NCBI GenBank assembly: GCA_049414205.1
Contig: JBMSGE010000071.1
Coordinates: 1-6,774 of the forward strand
Direction: 5' to 3'
Source of the DNA: Nitrosomaritimum sp049414205
GTDB lineage: Archaea; Thermoproteota; Nitrososphaeria; Nitrososphaerales; Nitrosopumilaceae
DNA length: 6,774 nt
In this document: one piece after another, positions 4,047 to 6,774 of the stretch
Layout: the number at the start of each line of letters is the position of its first letter
How positions within the stretch are numbered: the stretch's first letter is position 1
The notes under the pieces: model-generated
Database searches by the model: none
Seen by the model: the letters and a program-made list of their open reading frames with translations, nothing else
What the model was told of the DNA's origin: nothing
Translations under genes and position numbers: made by a program

Positions 4047-5327
4047 TTGGAACTGCCACGAGGAATGAAAGATTTTGAAATTTCTGAGCATTCAAACATT
4101 GAACACATACGTTCTCACTTTAAACAACTATCAAACCTGTATGGTTTTTCTTTTATGGATCCATCTCCCATTGAATTACTGTCCGTATTGGAGACAAAGT
4201 CTGGTCCTGCAATTCGAGACGAGATTTATTATTTCAAAGATAAGGGAGACAGAGAAGTTGCGCTTCGCTTTGACTTTACTGTTGGTTTAACCCGTTATGC
4301 GACATCACAAAAGTCAATGAGACTTCCAGCAAAGTTATCAAGCTTTGGTGGTGTTTTTAGATATGACGAACCACAAAAGGGAAGATATAGATACTTTCAC
4401 CAATGGGATATCGAGGTTTATGGCAAGCCAGGTATAGAATCTGAGGCTGAAATCATCGAATTTACTTCACGACTCTTTGACTCTTTGCTTCTCAAGGACA
4501 TTACAATTGACATCAACCATAGAAATCTTGTAGAGTCTTACATCAACAATATTTTTGATTCAAAAGATCCTGATCTTGTGGGTGATATCTTGCGAGCAAT
4601 TGATAAAATCCAAAAAAAATCTAGACAAGAAATTATTGAAGAGTTCAAGGAAAGATACGATACAGACAAGCTGGAAAAAATTCTAGACTTTTCACAAATC
4701 AAAGGGGACATCAAAGAAGTAGAAAAACAAATTGATACATCAACCTTGGAATCTTGGGATTACCTTAAGGAATTGTTTAACTCTTTGGAAAATCGTGGAG
4801 TTTCAAATGTTAGAATTAATTTCGGTATAGTTCGTGGACTTGATTATTATTCAGGAACTGTCTTTGAAGTATTTGATAAAAACTCCACATTAGGTGCATT
4901 AGCAGGAGGAGGTAGATATGATTCTCTAACAAAAGCATTTGGACGCGAAGACATTGGAGCTACTGGAGTAGCAGGTGGCGTTGAGAGAATAATCCTTACT
5001 ATGCAAGAACAAAAAATAATTTCAGATTCCATTCAACCAAGAGTTTCTGTTTTGTATATCAATGATGAGATGAAAAAAGTTGCAATGAGTATTGCATCAT
5101 TATTACGACTTGCAAACATTCCAACAAACATTGACATCTCTGGCAAACAATTCAAAAAACAGATGGACCAAGCTGGTGACTCTAGATTTTGTGTAATAGT
5201 TGGACCAAAGGAGCTGGAACAAGGAAAAGTTGTAGTCAGAGATATGAAAAGTGGAGAGGAATCACAAACCGATATTGAAACTATAACAGATGACCCTACT
5301 TCTGTTCTTAATTTAGAAAAGCTCTAG
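4047..5327 (+). CDS. hisS: Histidyl-tRNA synthetase
   Basis: This class II aminoacyl-tRNA synthetase activates histidine with ATP and charges tRNA-His in the cytoplasm. The N-terminus LPRGMKDFE matches the family's PRGxxDF signature. Motif 2 is FRYDEPQKGRYRYFHQWD (104-121) with the catalytic Arg105. The histidine-specific loop RGLDYYSGTVFEV is at 263-275, and AGGGRYDSL follows. Motif 3 is GATGVAGGVERI (304-315) with Arg314. From about residue 329 an anticodon-binding domain follows (VSVLYINDEMKKVA... IPTNIDIS... FCVIVGPKELEQGKVVVRDM). The 426-aa length is normal. The start is TTG at 4047: an in-frame TAA at 4017 and no intervening ATG exclude a longer form, and the next ATG (4065) would remove the conserved PRG. 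The end overlaps aIF6 on the other strand by 20 bases. Confidence 0.97.
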   Translation: MELPRGMKDFEISEHSNIEHIRSHFKQLSNLYGFSFMDPSPIELLSVLETKSGPAIRDEIYYFKDKGDREVALRFDFTVGLTRYATSQKSMRLPAKLSSFGGVFRYDEPQKGRYRYFHQWDIEVYGKPGIESEAEIIEFTSRLFDSLLLKDITIDINHRNLVESYINNIFDSKDPDLVGDILRAIDKIQKKSRQEIIEEFKERYDTDKLEKILDFSQIKGDIKEVEKQIDTSTLESWDYLKELFNSLENRGVSNVRINFGIVRGLDYYSGTVFEVFDKNSTLGALAGGGRYDSLTKAFGREDIGATGVAGGVERIILTMQEQKIISDSIQPRVSVLYINDEMKKVAMSIASLLRLANIPTNIDISGKQFKKQMDQAGDSRFCVIVGPKELEQGKVVVRDMKSGEESQTDIETITDDPTSVLNLEKL

Positions 5328-5973
5328 TTAGCATCATAATTTCTGGACCTGTAGTAAGAGTTCCTACCACCACTCCGTGATTATTTGCCAAAACACCTGA
5401 CTTTACGAAGGGAATACCGTTATTGATGGTAGCATGTTCTATTTTTACTCCTAAGGTATTTGCAAACATCTTCATATCTTCCTCGTCTGCTTCTGGATGA
5501 ATTACAGCGCCAGAATTGTTTGCGACCATAACTGCTCCTACTTGATTCATACCTGCTACTCTCTTTTGAACTACCTCTATTCCTAAGATTTGTTCAATTG
5601 TCTGCACGTCATCCTTTGAAAGCCAGGGTGAAACAATTGCGCCCTTGTCATTTGCACAAATCACATTTCCGAGTGCAGTATACTTTGAATCTAATACTCC
5701 CACATTAAGCCCTGTTTCTTTTTTTAGAAAATCATACTCTTCTGCATATGCTGTAGTTGGAAGAAGTATTCCGTTATTGTTTCCAACCATCAATGCGCCT
5801 AAAAGTCTGGTATTTGCTACAGATGTATACAGGGGCTTTACATCCAGATATTCTGCTAGCTTTTCTGCTTTAGTTTCTGCAAAACCCATTGGCAAAAATA
5901 CAAAATTATCATTAACCGAAATGTATACTCCAATGTTTGGCCCACGATATACATCATACTTGAAAATATCCAA
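5308..5973 (-). CDS. eif6: Translation initiation factor 6 (aIF6)
   Basis: aIF6 binds the large ribosomal subunit and keeps it from joining the small subunit; its eukaryotic counterpart eIF6 also acts in 60S maturation. At 221 aa it has the expected archaeal length. The pentein-type internal repeats can be read directly: GPNIGVYISVNDNFVFLP (11-28), GALMVGNNNGILLP (59-72), GNVICANDKGAIVSP (102-116), GAVMVANNSGAVIHP (146-160) and SGVLANNHGVVVG (192-204). The start is TTG at 5973, placed directly after an in-frame TAG. The next Met is residue 29, past the conserved VYRGPNIGVY, so TTG is required. An AT-rich stretch upstream (GTTTAGAT on the reverse strand, 5988-5995) is a possible promoter element. 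The gene converges with hisS and shares 20 coding bases with it, so no terminator space exists between them. Confidence 0.96.
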   Translation of the reverse strand: MDIFKYDVYRGPNIGVYISVNDNFVFLPMGFAETKAEKLAEYLDVKPLYTSVANTRLLGALMVGNNNGILLPTTAYAEEYDFLKKETGLNVGVLDSKYTALGNVICANDKGAIVSPWLSKDDVQTIEQILGIEVVQKRVAGMNQVGAVMVANNSGAVIHPEADEEDMKMFANTLGVKIEHATINNGIPFVKSGVLANNHGVVVGTLTTGPEIMMLTRAFLN

Positions 5974-6065
5974 CTATGGTATTTCCAATCTAAACGATAT
6001 GAACGTAAGGGATTGTAAAGTAACAAAAAATATCAGACAACTATTGATCGGTTGATTTTGTTCGT

Positions 6066-6094
6066 ATTAATTCTGGTCTAGCTTTAAATAATAT
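6066..6094 (+). promoter_or_regulatory. Ferredoxin promoter (copy 1 of a shared promoter)
   Basis: ATTAATTCT, then GG, then TCTAGCTTTAAATAATAT. The 18 bases at 6077-6094 recur exactly at 6696-6713 ahead of the next gene, and ATTAATTCT precedes both copies. The TATA core TTTAAATA begins at 6083, exactly 30 bases before the ATG at 6113. This is the strongest promoter in the window and decides the ferredoxin start. Confidence 0.75.
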
Positions 6095-6112
6095 CTACAT
6101 CAGATGTCAAAC

Positions 6113-6598
6113 ATGCCAATAGCAGAGAACTTCCCTGAAGGCCTAAAACCACTTGGAAAGATTATGCACTCAGATGGAGAGCACTATCACGTAATGTGGG
6201 GACCAGGAAGAGAAGGTGTCGAGGCAGGAAGCAATGATGAAGTCAAAGCTGCATACAAGGCAAGAAACGAAGAATTAGTTCCTCTTGGTGTTAGCGGAAC
6301 AATGGTTGCAGTAGATTGGGATTCTTGTGTTGCAGATGGAGCATGTATTGAAGCATGCCCAGTACAAGTTTTCCAGTGGTATAGAACCGAAAAAGACATG
6401 CCTGCAAAGGATGTTGTAGGACAGACTTTTGATGGTTCTGGAAGCACTGAAAAAGACCAACGAGCAGATTACACCGACAAAGCAGACCCAATAAGAGAAC
6501 ATGATTGTATATGGTGTATGGCATGTGTATCAGTTTGTCCTCCTCAAGCAATCAAAGTTGATCAATCAAATCAAGAACATCACGATAAAGCAGCTTAA
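6113..6598 (+). CDS. Zinc-type ferredoxin with 3Fe-4S and 4Fe-4S clusters, 161 aa
   Basis: A soluble electron carrier of the Sulfolobus/Thermoplasma kind. Cluster motif I is Cys72-VA-Asp75-GA-Cys78-IEA-Cys82-Pro: the Asp in place of the second Cys is the mark of a 3Fe-4S centre. Motif II is Cys132-IW-Cys135-MA-Cys138-VSV-Cys142-Pro, giving a full 4Fe-4S centre together with Cys82. The N-terminal extension contains His19, His24 and His26 near WGPG, and ADPIRE holds Asp125, positions resembling the zinc-site ligands of the Sulfolobus protein. The third His of that site (in LGIHGT, from memory) is Ser61 here (LGVSGT). About 50 residues separate the motifs, longer than in Sulfolobus. It could serve 2-oxoacid oxidoreductases. 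An ATG nine bases earlier (6104) gives three more residues; the twin-promoter spacing favours 6113. Confidence 0.93.
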   Translation: MPIAENFPEGLKPLGKIMHSDGEHYHVMWGPGREGVEAGSNDEVKAAYKARNEELVPLGVSGTMVAVDWDSCVADGACIEACPVQVFQWYRTEKDMPAKDVVGQTFDGSGSTEKDQRADYTDKADPIREHDCIWCMACVSVCPPQAIKVDQSNQEHHDKAA

Positions 6599-6635
6599 TT
6601 GGAAAGATCTCGATTTCTTTTACATCAAATTCTAA

Positions 6636-6650
6636 AATTATTTTTTTTAA
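6636..6650 (+). terminator. Poly-T terminator of the ferredoxin gene
   Basis: An uninterrupted run of eight T (6641-6648), preceded by AAATTA, lies about 40 bases after the ferredoxin stop. Long T tracts are the main termination signal in archaea. It separates the ferredoxin gene from the independently promoted gene at 6732. Confidence 0.65.
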
Positions 6651-6685
6651 ATTACCAATCAATTCCATCCACAGGATTAGGTGAG

Positions 6686-6713
6686 ATTAATTCTATCTAG
6701 CTTTAAATAATAT
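6686..6713 (+). promoter_or_regulatory. Promoter of the right-edge gene (copy 2 of the shared promoter)
   Basis: ATTAATTCT, then A, then TCTAGCTTTAAATAATAT, identical over 18 bases to the ferredoxin promoter. The spacer between the two blocks is one base shorter than in copy 1. TTTAAATA begins at 6702, exactly 30 bases before the ATG at 6732, so this transcript too is predicted to be leaderless. Confidence 0.75.
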
Positions 6714-6731
6714 TTCATAGATAAAACCTAC

Positions 6732-6774
6732 ATGGCAGATTTAGTAATATCTGAAGACTTCTTCAACGAAGACA
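6732..6774 (+). CDS. 5' end of an unidentified gene (truncated by the window)
   Basis: Only 14 codons are present: MADLVISEDFFNED. That is too little to name a family. The start is supported by the strong TATA box exactly 30 bases upstream, in the same arrangement as the ferredoxin gene. The near-identical promoter suggests expression together with ferredoxin, and therefore perhaps a highly expressed redox or central-metabolism product, but this is inference from the promoter only. Confidence 0.7.
   Translation, partial: MADLVISEDFFNED

Noticed and set aside
4847..5032. Reverse ORF of 61 codons and, at 4075-4290, a forward ORF of 71 codons
   Set aside because: Both lie inside hisS in other frames, and hisS motifs are intact across both stretches.
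5645..6055. Forward ORF of 136 codons
   Set aside because: It lies antisense to the clearly assigned aIF6 gene and runs on past its start. Its composition (Ser/Tyr/Phe-rich) is what the complement of that gene gives.
6187..6551. Three overlapping reverse-strand ORFs of 75-86 codons
   Set aside because: All are antisense to the ferredoxin cluster motifs. Their Cys residues and apparent patterns are shadows of the ferredoxin sequence.
1..6774. Search by eye for tRNA or rRNA genes, CRISPR-type direct repeats, insertion sequence ends and integrase or toxin-antitoxin genes
   Set aside because: No tRNA-like GGTTCGAAT arm, no spaced direct repeats and no transposase or integrase motifs were found. 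A tRNA with an intron could still be missed without a covariance-model search.

Overview
The window looks like chromosomal DNA from an ammonia-oxidising archaeon of the Nitrosopumilus/Nitrosarchaeum type (Nitrososphaerota, formerly Thaumarchaeota). The reasons are an archaeal translation factor aIF6, an archaeal class I release-factor paralogue with a GGQ loop, a Sulfolobus-type seven-iron zinc ferredoxin, many tiny zinc-finger proteins, strongly AT-rich sequence, frequent TTG/GTG starts, almost no Shine-Dalgarno sequences, and TATA boxes sitting about 24-31 bases before start codons, as expected for leaderless transcripts. The genus is an inference. No tRNA, rRNA, CRISPR array, insertion sequence or integrase was seen.

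Left part (1-1530): a patchwork of very small genes on both strands. It holds an 89-aa soluble unknown, a two-helix membrane protein followed by a 33-aa zinc ribbon (possibly one protein split at an A8 run), a divergent one-helix membrane protein, two tiny zinc-ligand proteins that converge and overlap at their ends, and a 28-36-aa membrane peptide. Several of these are short enough for gene callers to miss.

Centre (1484-3938): a 159-aa unknown protein, possibly coupled to a 16-codon leader ORF, converges on a reverse-strand gene for an eRF1/Vms1-like protein. That protein has an intact GGQ loop but lacks the stop-codon-reading NIKS region, so it looks like a ribosome rescue or quality-control factor. 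Divergent from it lies a two-gene operon: a universal stress protein and a two-finger C2H2 protein joined by an ATGA overlap.

Right part (4047-6774): histidyl-tRNA synthetase (TTG start) and aIF6 (TTG start) converge with a 20-base overlap of coding ends. Then come a 3Fe-4S/4Fe-4S zinc-type ferredoxin and the first 14 codons of another gene. These last two genes have nearly identical promoters: an 18-base identical block, with the TATA box exactly 30 bases before the chosen ATG in each. This moves the ferredoxin start to the second ATG (6113) and suggests shared control.

The window is mainly translation (hisS, aIF6, release-factor paralogue), redox (ferredoxin) and stress (Usp plus zinc finger) housekeeping. 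The release-factor paralogue, the twin promoters and the crowded tiny zinc and membrane ORFs are the parts most worth following up.
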